Position numbers and translations under genes: made by a program. Source: Porpolomopsis calyptriformis (Eukaryota; Basidiomycota; Agaricomycetes; Agaricales; Hygrophoraceae). Taken from it: a DNA stretch of 64,000 bases. The DNA is taken from NCBI GenBank assembly GCA_951640195.1, contig OX621165.1, positions 1,302,001-1,366,000 on the forward strand. Reading direction: 5' to 3'. Below the pieces are notes generated by a model. That model did not search any database, was not told the DNA's origin, and was given only the letters and a program-made list of their open reading frames with translations. How positions within the stretch are numbered: position 1 is the stretch's first letter; each line of letters opens with the position of its first letter. Positions 45,320-55,395 of the stretch are shown piece by piece.

Positions 45320-45719
45320 TGTTATAAACCAGTTGTTCAGAACGCGTTTTACTTTAGGTGTTCTGTCCCAAGAGATATAGGGTATGGTTCCAAGTCCTTG
45401 TTATGAGTAGCTAACGAGGAATCAGACTTAAGGTCTGATATGTACAAAAGTACCCTTTATATACTGACTACTTATCTGTGTGAGTCAGTGCGACATAACA
45501 TGTGTAAGAGATAAGGGATGAGTCATTGTGATCGATGATGAATCATAAGGGGTTGAAACATAATGGAAATGAAGTGTGTCCGCATATGGATAGAGTAATG
45601 GGGAATCCCAGAGAAAGGCAATGGGGAATCCCAGCAAAAGAATGTGGGGAATCCCAAGATAAGATACAGGTTTGCATACAATAAGATAAAGGAAAAGAAA
45701 GAAAATTACAACCATGACA
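45320..45719 (-). repeat. 5' LTR of element H (400 bp)
   Basis: It reads TGTTATAAACCAG to ACCATGACA on the plus strand; the related J LTR is 63046-63467. TATA (minus) is at 45463-45456. The primer-binding site AAGAATCAGACTT (minus, 45320-45308) pairs over 11 bases with AAGTCTGATTC in the LTR (45429-45419, minus), 34 bases after TATA. Confidence 0.93.
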
Positions 45720-46039
45720 CCAACCTGATGTGCATCTTCCAAGATGAGAAGACAAAGGAACTCTTTCATACTGCATTTCAAATAAAAATACATCTTCACC
45801 TTAATACCGAGGTGTGGTTAAAGGCTCTCAAATCTGTTATGCCTGTGTTCTTCTATATGGTGATGGTACATTCAATGGCATTGAATTCTTATACACACTT
45901 GATCTGATATTTTATTCTTGCAGAAAGATGGAAAAAGAGATAGATATGCTCCAGTGGCATACCCTGACCTATCTGAGCAGGTGGAGATGTTCTTTCAACA
46001 GATATTAGGACTGAGGAACTACAAACCAGTGGTTGATGC
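45720..46039 (+). other. unassigned exon-like fragment between elements H and I
   Basis: A TTGCAG acceptor at about 45922 precedes an open frame reading KDGKRDRYAPVAYPDLSEQV, then EMFFQQILGLRNYKPVVDA, cut by the I LTR at 46040. Upstream, 45720-45820 reads FQDEKTKELFHTAFQIKI in another frame, possibly the preceding exon. I do not recognise the protein. It may be the only piece of host gene, or a trace of an older element. Confidence 0.4.
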
Positions 46040-46158
46040 TGTTAGATGGCAGTCTAGGGTTGATCGCAAGGTTTTACTTCAGGCTCTGGGTGTAGGGTTT
46101 TAAAGGGCTAACAGACTACTGACTGGGGTGTTAACGAAAGAAACAGACTTATCCTAAG

Positions 46159-46583
46159 CACACTGGAAATTAAAAAATTTCAGTTGTACTGAAAACTAAA
46201 CTGAAACTTAAGATCTTGCTGTAAATTTCAGGACCACCAAAAACAGAATTGAAATTTAAAAAATGAGGATTTCTGAAATTTACACAGAAACTATATGAAT
46301 ACGTGCTGTTTTAGGGTGCACTGAATTTTTGCCTGACATTCAACATTTTAGGTATCTTGAAACTCAAAATGATAACTCAAGTTTCGGGACTAATTTTCCA
46401 ACTCCTGAAATCAAAAATTTCAGGCTGCCAGGAATTTATTGCCGAACTTCAAGTTTCTGTACTGATTTCGGACATGCCGAAAGCAAAAGTTCCGTCCCCA
46501 GCCTCAGAACTCCCGAAATGGATCCCGAAACTAATAGTTTCGGTGCACCCAAAACTAATCGCATGGTGAGCGTACGACAGGTG
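46159..46583 (+). repeat. left terminal inverted repeat of T3
   Basis: It is about 425 bases, matching 61732-62154 in reverse complement with roughly ten differences, all transitions by eye. The short motif TGAAATTT/AAATTTCA recurs many times on both strands within it, as expected for subterminal transposase-binding repeats. Confidence 0.9.
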
Positions 46584-46782
46584 TACGATCATCGCACGCT
46601 TTTACAGACTTACATTCTTACGAGTTACCATTATCAAAATCAATCTATTGAGGAAAAAATTCATAACAGTAGATAAATTCAACAGCGACTAAGGAATTCA
46701 CTAGCCAGTCCATCATTGGCTTTGGCAGTGAGAAGAGAGCTCCTCGTGAATTTCAAAGAGTGTTTCCAAACTGCTGGGCCCC

Positions 46783-49331
46783 TCAGATCTGCCTTCCCAA
46801 TCTTGATCTCGCCAAGGCATTTTTGAAACTACGACTCACAATCTTTGGACCAGTAGCCAACATTGAGACCCGAAATAAGCCAAGCTGAGGGTTTCGGCCA
46901 CCATGAAACGTCTGTCGTCTGATGTCCATGCTGTCTATCTCATTGGCCTGGAATATAGCTAGATTAAACTACGCGATTCATTGACAACAAACTTACCAGT
47001 GTCCACCTTATAGACGCTGCAGATTAAATTGACCTCATCGTCGGTCAATTGATCATCCCAGTAAGCTGATGGTGCATTTTTGTCCCAAAGACAAAACCCA
47101 TTCTCAAAGACCTCATCTGAAGGTCCATAGTATACCTTTTCATAATCAACGACCTCCCTAGCAAGACGAGCAACAATACCACCCATTAACATGGCTGCCC
47201 GCCCTCGTGCTGAACTGAGGAATCGATAACGGACAGCTTCATAAGCGGCATAGTCAAGGTTATCGGGTTTGTAACCTTGCGGGCGGTACCCGAGACCACT
47301 ATAACAGGGTACATACTTGGGTGGTGATGGCCGGAGAGGCTGGCCGCGGATGCAGGTGTTGAAAGAAATTCCCCTGTTCAGTAGCTGGTGCATTATTTCT
47401 ATGAGACCTGGGCCCCACTGGCGGCAGACAATTTCAATCACGGAGGCACCACTGGATAAAACCAATTCCAGCGGGGTTGCCTTTGCTTCCGTAGGTTTAG
47501 GCATAATGAAGTAGTATTGTTTGTCACCTAGTGTCTCACAGCGAACACTGATTTTCCATGGCTGGTGCGGAACAGTGTCATCTTGTCGAAGGTCATAAAG
47601 GTCCACGGGCATGCCATCTAGAGATTGGGCGGAAGTGAGATAGCCCATGAAAGTCGCCAAGGAATCTTTTACAGTTCCTGGCAAGTCAAGGGAATTGTCC
47701 TGCCAACCTTCACCTAAAACCTTTTTTACCGTTCCCCAGTGAGGTTTTGCCTTGGGATCCGCCACGCAGCCCATGGGAGTTAAGCCAAAGCGATAATATG
47801 CCAGGTCATCAAGGTAGTCGTCGAAATGAAAGACATGATCATCGGGATCCTGCCTATCATGGATACGCTGTAGATTAATGTTGGAGGAGTAGTCCCCCTC
47901 GCGGTGATCTGGAGGGTGGGGATCATCCTCGAGCAAGGGGGGGGGATCAGGAGCTGAAAAAGAGTAGGGGTCATCGTCGTTGTCATATTCATCATCAAGT
48001 ACTGGCTCATCGGTAGGGCTAAGCATTTGGCAGAGATCCCACTCATTACGGAACGAGTCATATCTGCATTGCTTTGGACCAAAATCTTCCCAGTAGGACT
48101 CGTAATTTTTGCGACCGGCTGCTCGGCGTATCAAGAAGCCATCTACATCCTCCCAGAAATAGACTCGTGTGCCTGCCTTCCCTGGTATATTACTGGTAGC
48201 CGCATGTGTGATTCGCTGGTTACGACGCTCTCTTTCTGCATCGGTTTCCCTCTCGGCCAATATTACATCGTGTGCTTCTCGGCGAGCGAAGAAGGATCGC
48301 CAGTCCTCGTCTTGCTTTTGACCACTGTATCTTTCAACAGGAGGGAATGGCAAAGGGGGCGCAGGATCAGGAGGGGCGGAGGGGACAGAAACATCGTTGC
48401 GAGGAGATCAGACATCAGAGGGGATAGCGAGAGGAGATTGGACATGAGGGGCAATAGTACTCATATCGGTAGGAAGATGGGGGGATGCTAATAGCCTGCG
48501 AAGATTGGCGAGGTCGCTATTAGTGGGGGCAAATTGACAAAGGTAGTCGGGCACATGGAGAGGTGTTTCGTGACCCCAGTAAAGATACAACGGCATGTTC
48601 ATTTGCCAAAGCATCAGTAGCATCCACTTGAACTGGCAAGTTGCCATATCGATGAACCCGCCAACTTTGGGAGTATTAAAGAAATCTCCTGCTACCGAAT
48701 ACTCCAGTTCAGCAAGCCATTGATGATGAATCCCTGTCTGTTCCAATACCCTTTCACACCAGTCGACGGTTGGGCGAATCGCTGATTCCCAGTCCATAAG
48801 CATGAACATGAACGAGACTGATGCGATGAGGGGGATAAATGCATCCCTCGATCGGGATGATATGAGTTCAACTTGCCGGCGGGTGCGATAATTCAGCATG
48901 TAGCCATACTGCGTTGGCCAGGGCCAAAAATGGAAGTAATCAGGAAGCCTTGCAGAGGAAATGTTGAGCATTGCGTAAAGTATCGCTTGTAGGTTTCACT
49001 CCAAAGTTGTCCACTCCAATTGAGCTGCAGTAGTGAGTGACCAATTCCTCTGGGAGTGACGTTGTATAATGGACAAGTTTTCATAGCGTAATCAATGGAA
49101 GAGAGTGCCGTAAAAGGGTTGATGGAGGGGGACTAAGAGCATGAACGGCACTTCGTTGTAGGGCCAGCCAATCTACCAAATTTTATCGAATATCATGGTC
49201 GAGGAAGGAGCAGGGGTGTCTTGAGGATGCGGCAGGTGGTTGAAGATCCTGACGTCGCCTTTGATGACAGTATACAGTTGGTCCCTGAAAAGAACATGAC
49301 GGCCATCGTAAGCGAAAGACTGAGAACCCAT
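46783..49331 (-). pseudogene. T3 leftmost gene, unknown 836-codon protein
   Basis: Exon 1 is 49331-46997 and exon 2 is 46958-46783, joined across a 38-bp intron (GTAAGT...CTAG) with correct phase. It starts MGSQSFAYDGRHVLFRDQLY. Midway it has a hydrophobic helical part (FIPLIASVSFMFMLMDW, KWMLLMLWQMNMPLYLYWGH), then a Pro-rich acidic linker, a charged segment (EAHDVILAERETDAERERRN) and a conserved-looking block (RVYFWEDVDGFLIRRAA, CRYDSFRNEWDLCQML). The rest includes KPHWGTVKKVLGEGWQDNS, DLYDLRQDD and, near the end, MDIRRQTFHGGRNPQLG. Four in-frame stops break it: three TGA and one TAG, the TGAs at plausible Arg positions, for example 48410-48408. No known domain is recognised. It is probably a cargo gene of this transposon type. 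Confidence 0.75.
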
Positions 49332-49440
49332 CTGAAAGGGAGCGTATCAGAAAAGCTGTGTGCAGGAAAGGAATTGGGAAAACTTACAATTTCAGAGAGA
49401 TGATCGCGAGGTCTGAAATGTACAAATCGACAGCAGGAGT

Positions 49441-49870
49441 GAAAGATCTGATTGGTGTTAGAACACCTATTAGACTGGTAGGATTGTGATAGAGTCCAAT
49501 TGGCGTTAGAACGCCTATTGGAGGATTATGGGTGTTGGTTTAAAGGAGATGCTTGGCTTTGTTTGCAGGAGCGCTGTCCTAAGCGTAAGCAGGGTTTGAA
49601 TTATAAATCCACGTGAGCCCACCTGTTGCGATCTGGTGTGCTGCACATCGTTCAACGATGTGCAGAGCTAACCTTGCACAACGTTCTAACGATGTACAAG
49701 GCAACTCTCATATATCTCAGACACTGTTCTAACGGCGTCTGGGTGTTCAACAACTCTGTAGTTTCAGTCTCATGTTATTTATGCCAGTGGTCTCTCCTCC
49801 TTCGCACCTTTCAATCTTGTCCAGGGCTGAACTCTTCAATACTCCTAAAAGCTGTTCTAACAGCATCTAG
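49441..49870. repeat. left cluster of GTT-AAC palindromes in T3
   Basis: Six inverted repeats share a centre of GTT, one or two bases, then AAC: 49454-49467 (GGTGTT/AACACC), 49502-49515 (GGCGTT/AACGCC), 49641-49665 (perfect 12-base arms CTGCACATCGTT/AACGATGTGCAG), 49672-49701 (14-base arms, 12 matching), 49718-49741 and 49851-49864 (GCTGTT/AACAGC). The rest of the 830-bp gap between the first two leftward genes (49332-50159) shows no gene. Confidence 0.75.
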
Positions 49871-50159
49871 GCACAGCTAGTTTTTGTCTGCTAGCCAATG
49901 TGGTTTGTCGTTTCTCGGAGAACTATCAAATATTCAAGATGCAGATAGATCATCTTGTAAGTGTCCTTCTACCATCCCATTCTCCGCAAATCAGATTTTG
50001 ACTTTGGGTTGGCAAGCCAGTGACCACCAGCGTGTTCAAATTCGCCGCCATGATTCTCATTTGTCATTGTCCCCTGCTTTCCCATATTCTTTCGTTCCTA
50101 GTAAGTCTTTCGTGAATGGCTCATTCAACTTCCGTTGTAATAATACAATTTCGTCCATA

Positions 50160-52727
50160 TCAGATATTCGCTGTAGCCAGTACCAGAAGCTCAAAAGCTT
50201 CCTCAGACACACATAGTTCATCCATAACATAGAATGGTCTCTCCCTCTCCTGCACCTCGAGCCATTCTGGATTGTACATCTTCCGTGGAAGATTTGTTGC
50301 CACCCTCGATCTCCCAGGCGAGATAGTTCTGATCCTAGGAGCGGTTTTAGCCCCCTTTGTGCCACAAATTCCGGGTACCTCCCCAGCCTTGTCAATCATT
50401 CTGAGATAGTCACCTATCTCCTCCGCTCACCATACACACAACTTCACACGATACACAGCCATTGTACGGTTACCTATCTTCTCAGTATCAGCCTCTTCAG
50501 ATGACATACCCCCGACAGATAGCTTATTGAGGATTTCTCGGAAGTATTCCCACATGGAGAGATCGATAGCATGTTGGCTGGCTTTAATTTGGATCACCCT
50601 CTCCATGATGTCGGCACATTTATCATGCTTCTGTCACTAGGTTAGTACCTTATGGTTGTCTCATACAGATAGTGGACTTACTCATTTCCAAAGTGACCTA
50701 CCGCTTACATCTGCCATCCACCTTTTGGAATACGCTTGAACACGTGTTGCGACCTGCGTAGGTGTCTTGATCTCACCACTCGCAGGTAAGAAACGGGGCT
50801 GAACCAGTGCCCAGGCTTCTTGCGATCTCTTAAGCTGGCCCCGTAGTTCTCCCATGACATAGTCCTTGGAAACATCAGGAAGACCCCAGCCTCCCTGTTC
50901 CTCGCACATAGCCTGTAGGATATCGCAAATTTTCTTGAGGATTAGGTTGTTCCATCGAGAGTTGGTGTAGCCGTGGCCAAAGTAGAGCCTCAGGTCTTCG
51001 CTAGGTCCATTCCCCCCTCCGATGTTGCAAGCTTCAACGTCATCTTCATCCGCAGGCACGTAGGATGCAAAGTCATTAGCTCCTGTTGTGTGGAATATGT
51101 TCTTCCATATTTCGCGTATTGCTTGCTGCAGGCAGATCAGCCAAGTGAACCCATCAGCGGAATAGCTGCTATTATGTACCTTCCACCAATGATCTTGTTC
51201 TGAGCTGATGAGTGCCTGCTGAGCTTTGATTGCCATCACCCTGGACCTTCTCGAGTTCGCGCCCTTCGATCTTCTGCAGGCGCCCTCAGCTATTATCTCC
51301 CCTTGACCCAACCTTCTCAACACCTCTTCCACGATCAACTTCACCATTTCAATAGACTGGGGATCTTGCGGATCAAATCTTAGGACTTCGTCTGGTATTG
51401 CAGAATCCGCTGCTGGAGTCGCTGGATTCACCGTCATAGGAGGAGCTGGCTGCAGGGGCACAGTGGGGAGTGTACTACCCTGACTTTTGAACAAGCGATC
51501 TGCAGCTTGGAGATTTCGGGCGGCTCGCACAACCGGCGTGACAAACCGTGGAACTCCTTGCAGTGGGCCTTTTGGGAAACTTTCTTGTGCTACCTGGGGG
51601 ACAGCTCTGGGGGAAGATGTTGCCGCAGAATGGTGCTTTCGAGTCAAGTGTCAGCTATAGGAAAGTTAGAGATGAAATCCAAAACCCACTTGGTGGCACT
51701 GCCTCATTGTCATAATTTCATTCGTTTTGTTGCTCTATAGAAGTTGTTATTTGCAGGCGACCAACACACGTGAAAACTTGTTACCATTGCTTTCTCAAAT
51801 TCTATACGCAATGCATCCTTCTCTCGTTCCTGGTGGGTCCCGGTGTCAACGACTGTCTATGTGCAATGCACAATGCGCAAATCACTTACGAGCTCGCCGT
51901 TGACATCTCGTAGCTGTTCAATGTGGGTTTCGTACTCCAGCAGCTGCTCCACAAGCTGCCTCTCAGTGTCATTGTTGCGGTCGTCAGTCTGGGCCATATT
52001 CGTATTCTGTTGCAGCGTTTGCGATTGAGTTTCAAGTTCTCGATTGAACTGTTCACGAAGTAGCGCCATCTGCTACTGCCATGCTTCTCGTTCCTGCTTC
52101 ATAGTGTCCTGGGCTTGCTGGAGGTGCCGTGACATTTCTTGCAGTCGACTACTTTCTTCCTTCCGCTCGTTAGCCACTAATGTTACCCTCTTTTTGTGAT
52201 AGCGGGCATCTTCCACCACCTAAAAGACACGTGAATAATTCTGGTGCTTTTTAAAAAATAGCCAGCTCACTTGATCATATCGAGCACGCGAAGGTCCTGC
52301 TACAGCATGCCTTTTGGATTGCAATGTACCTCTTTCTATTACGTCCTGAGGTCATATCAGTTAACCGAACCATGCCATATATATGATTCATACATACTTA
52401 GTGGTCATGTTGCGTATCATCTGAGGCTGCGGCATACTCTCCTGGCATGGATTGCAAACGTTTACTGTTATCTCTGCTGGCGCTGTTGTGCCGAGAGTCT
52501 TGTGCAGATAACGGCCAAGTATCTGACATTTGCGTGGATGAGCTTGACTTTCCTAGGCTGGACGAAAGGATTAACGGATAGGGTGAATCAGTGGGGGATA
52601 CTACCTGGGTGTCGGTGCCAGTCTCTGGTGTTGGAACACCTGAGACAAGGAAGGATATGGTTCTGGAAGACGCACGCACCTCATCTATTTGAGGTCTCCC
52701 GATTCCTGCGTCATCAGATTCCTCCAT
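50160..52727 (-). pseudogene. T3 second leftward gene, multi-exon coiled-coil protein
   Basis: It starts at ATG 52727 (MEESDDAGIGRPQIDEVRAS). Exon 1 is Ser/Thr rich and ends at 52398. Later exons give ERGTLQSKRHAVAGPSRARY, VVEDARYHKKRVTLVANERK and a coiled coil (LQEMSRHLQQAQDTMKQERE, MALLREQFNRELETQ, LEYETHIEQLRDVNGEL). A large exon (51644-50682) has TRKHHSAATSSPRAVPQVAQ, HWWKVHNSSYSADGFTWLIC, DEDDVEACNIGGGNGPSED and YSKRWMADVSGRSLWK. After a 51-bp intron the last exon reads HDKCADIMERVIQIKASQHA, GGMSSEEADTE, AEEIGDYLRMIDKAG and ends ANI at 50160. Stops lie at 52398, about 52072, 50684-50682 and 50429-50427. The exact joins between 51850 and 51644 are uncertain. No catalytic motif is seen; such proteins recur near basidiomycete transposons as far as I recall. 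Confidence 0.7.
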
Positions 52728-52948
52728 TGTTCCAATGGCTTCAGTAATCCATTGTCCTCACTCCTTTTCATTGTCCCAGACATGGCAAATCATAGATCGG
52801 CCAATCATTGCAGCATTGCGATTCATTCCTGCCTGCTACGTGCAACTCATAGATTGGCCGATCATTACAATGCATACCATTCCACCGACTCTGCTTGGTT
52901 TGCATAGCATATTCATTGTCTGATTGGTTACGCTACTACTGTTTCTAA

Positions 52949-53650
52949 TTAGTGTCTACGCCTGATCTGGGTTGAGCAGATCTCAATCTCCTGGGGGAGA
53001 CGCTTCCTTGGGCAATTTTGTAAGCGTCGAAGCAAAGGCGCAACTCTATACACCATGATCAGTTGTGCCCACCTTTCAAATGGTGACTTACTGTTTGGCT
53101 ACATGGTCAGCCAACCGTGAATCAGATCCTCGCATATTTACAACTGAGTCCTTATTTCTGGAAGCAACCCTCATGACGACAATGCTACCTTGCATCTTGA
53201 GACTGCGATTAATGGGAAGTAATGTATGCCTCTTGAAGAATATGCGAAAAGTGGTACTTGATCGATGCTTCTTGATGCGGACATACATATTGTGGATATA
53301 CGATTGAACCTTCAAGTGATCTAGAACACTTTCGATGCAAGGGTAGCGGGAAGTTTGTGGATTGGATGACGAGCATCGTGTATGAACCAAAAGGTTCATT
53401 GGGGAGGCGGATCCAGCTTCATACAGTCGGCTACGAAGAAAGATGTCGTTTGCCTGAAACATGGTCATCAGTTCCACTAATGTCTGCAAATTATTCAAAT
53501 ACTCACCTGGGACGAGTGTGGGATGAATAGACGTTGATTAACCATAGTAAAGAGTCGATGTTCAGCCGGCTGAGTGTGTTGATAGGTGAGAGATGCCCCG
53601 ACGATCTTTGACGCATTCTTATGTAGGAAGGAACAATGACAATATAACAT
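52949..53650 (-). CDS. T3 third leftward gene, unknown 200-residue protein
   Basis: Exons 53650-53507, 53453-53092 and 53045-52949 join in phase (603 bases) with no stop. It starts MLYCHCSFLHKNASKIVGAS and has EHRLFTMVNQRLFIPHSSQ, a helical Arg/Lys-rich middle (YVRIKKHRSSTTFRIFFKRH) and the end RLADHVAKQVAPLLRRLQ. Introns are 46-53 bp with GTGAGT/GTAAGT donors. It is basic, with no signal peptide or clear membrane span, and the family is unknown. It is one of only two T3 genes that are still fully open here. Confidence 0.7.
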
Positions 53651-53729
53651 AAAGCATCGATATTTTTCTCAATTTATGTATTTGGCGATGAAACAATAAA
53701 CATTATATGTTACAATCGGGCGTGCGAAC

Positions 53730-55200
53730 CTAACGGCGATGGGTCCTGGAGCTGATCCGATTAGTAGCGGTATTCTTGGCTGTAGACCCCTTTAATACGG
53801 CGGAGCTGTACTTCAGCTGGGCGATGAGCATGAGGTCAAGAGGCCAGAGGCTGTCGTACTCATCCAGGACAGGGAATTCAGCTACCATCTAAAGGAAGAG
53901 GTCAGCATGAAGTCTGAGGGTATGTAATATTCTTACCTGTGCCCTGACCTGGTCAAGCCAACCTTTATCTTGGTTGGTGAAACACTCTGATTTATTCAGG
54001 TGTTGAGAAATATAAAACTGAAGGCGATTCTGAACAACATGTTAGGGATGGATTGGAACAGTGGATGTAAAATAGAAAGCCGACCTTAACATCTTCTACA
54101 AAGGCTACCTCCCAATTCAGGAGTTCACGCAATGGCTTCCATCCTGCTCCCTTTGGCCTAGGTATCTTGATTGTTGCAGGGGTCGGTCGTGAGGATGCAA
54201 AAGTGAGATGGCGAGAATTGTCCAACAGTGGGAGATCGGGATGCTCGCTCTCAGCCCCATCAGAGGTCTCTTCATCTTCAGATGGTCCAGGTGAGCTCAA
54301 CGGGCTACTCTTCGCACGGGAGGATGGAGGGTGAGGTGTGGCATCTCGGTGATACGTCTGCTTCGTGTATGAGAACCGAACACAGAACAAGGTGCGAGGA
54401 CGACTATAAAGAGTCTCGACACAGTCTATGATCGATGATCGTGGAAAGGAAGTCTTCGATCGTTCGCGAACGAGATCAATCGGGGAATCAGAAGGATCGG
54501 GAAGTCGAAAGAGGAAGTCTTAGAAGATCTAAAGAGGATCTAGACTCGAGAGCGAGAGAGAAGCGAATATCTAACTTGTTTTATCACTAGCTACAACATA
54601 CAGTATATATATCTTCTAGTACAAGGATCCCTTTGAGTGTATATGATAAAAGGGGAGCCTCTCTAATGATCTAAGGGGAAAGTAGTGAATAGGAATGAAG
54701 GAATCGAATGAAAAGGGAGAAATAGAAGAGATCAGATGCCTTTGAATAGTGTCTTCCCTTTGATATACAAACTTTCATTCGTGTTCGGAAAGCTTCGATC
54801 GCGTTCGGAGCGTTCGATGATTCTCGAAGTCGTTCGGGACGTTCGGGAGCTATCGGGAGCGTTCGGAGGGTTCGAGTTCGTATTCGAAGGACTTGATAGG
54901 CGTCTAGTATTCGTATAGTTGAATATACGGTGCTCAGGGGATGGAGGGGTCGTATCATCGGTCTCGACGATTTTCTCCCTCACTGTTTCGGGATGAGCGA
55001 TAAGGATGAAAACGAAGTTCAGGGGTGGGGGACAGTTGGCGAGATGCACCCAGATGACTGCCCGTGAGATCTTCATGTGCCAGCAGAGACTGACCATCGC
55101 CAACATCACCAACAAGATCCGTAGCGCACAATAAAACAATCATCGGGCGGGGAGGAGGAGCAATCAAAGCAAAAGGAGGAATAGACTTGGACGTCGCCAT
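53730..55200 (-). pseudogene. T3 fourth leftward gene, split by a solo G LTR
   Basis: It starts at ATG 55200 (MATSKSIPPFALIAPPPRPM) and reads to ENRRDR, where a 608-bp solo G LTR (54350-54957) is inserted. With LTR and one TCGG copy removed it continues in frame (DATPHPPSSRAKSSPLSS, EHPDLPLLDNSRHLTFASS, GWKPLRELLNWEVAFVED). Two further exons follow, 54029-53937 (NRLQFYISQHLNKSECF) and 53888-53730 (MVAEFPVLDEYDSLWPLDL, ending SSRTHRR). The total is 251 codons without any other stop. The family is unknown. Its start is 195 bp from the divergently oriented WD40 gene, suggesting a shared promoter. Confidence 0.72.
54350..54957 (-). repeat. solo LTR of the G family (608 bp) inside a T3 gene
   Basis: It reads TGATACGTCTGCTTCG to GGTCGTATCA on the plus strand, reverse to the G LTRs. 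TSD TCGG on both sides (54346-54349 and 54958-54961) is four bases long, as for element G. Confidence 0.93.
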
Positions 55201-55395
55201 CGAGGTAATCGCGAGGATGGTGAGATAGTTTTGGGTGCAGAAAAGCGATCGGATTCATATAAGGAAATCAATTAGAGCATGTGTCATGCTCATATGTTAT
55301 AATGGGATAGTAGAGTCCGCCATTGTTAGTAGTGCCCACCATTGTTGGCACGGCGTTAAAATTCAGACATCGGGATTTTTTTAAGTAGTGTTAAA
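55201..55395. promoter_or_regulatory. divergent promoter region of T3
   Basis: These 195 bases separate two genes transcribed outward. I see no clear TATA box. The position alone suggests a bidirectional promoter. Confidence 0.35.

Noticed and set aside
45485..45907. Open frames across the H LTR and beyond
   Set aside because: They run through the LTR boundary at 45719 and repeat units and do not match any protein type I know.
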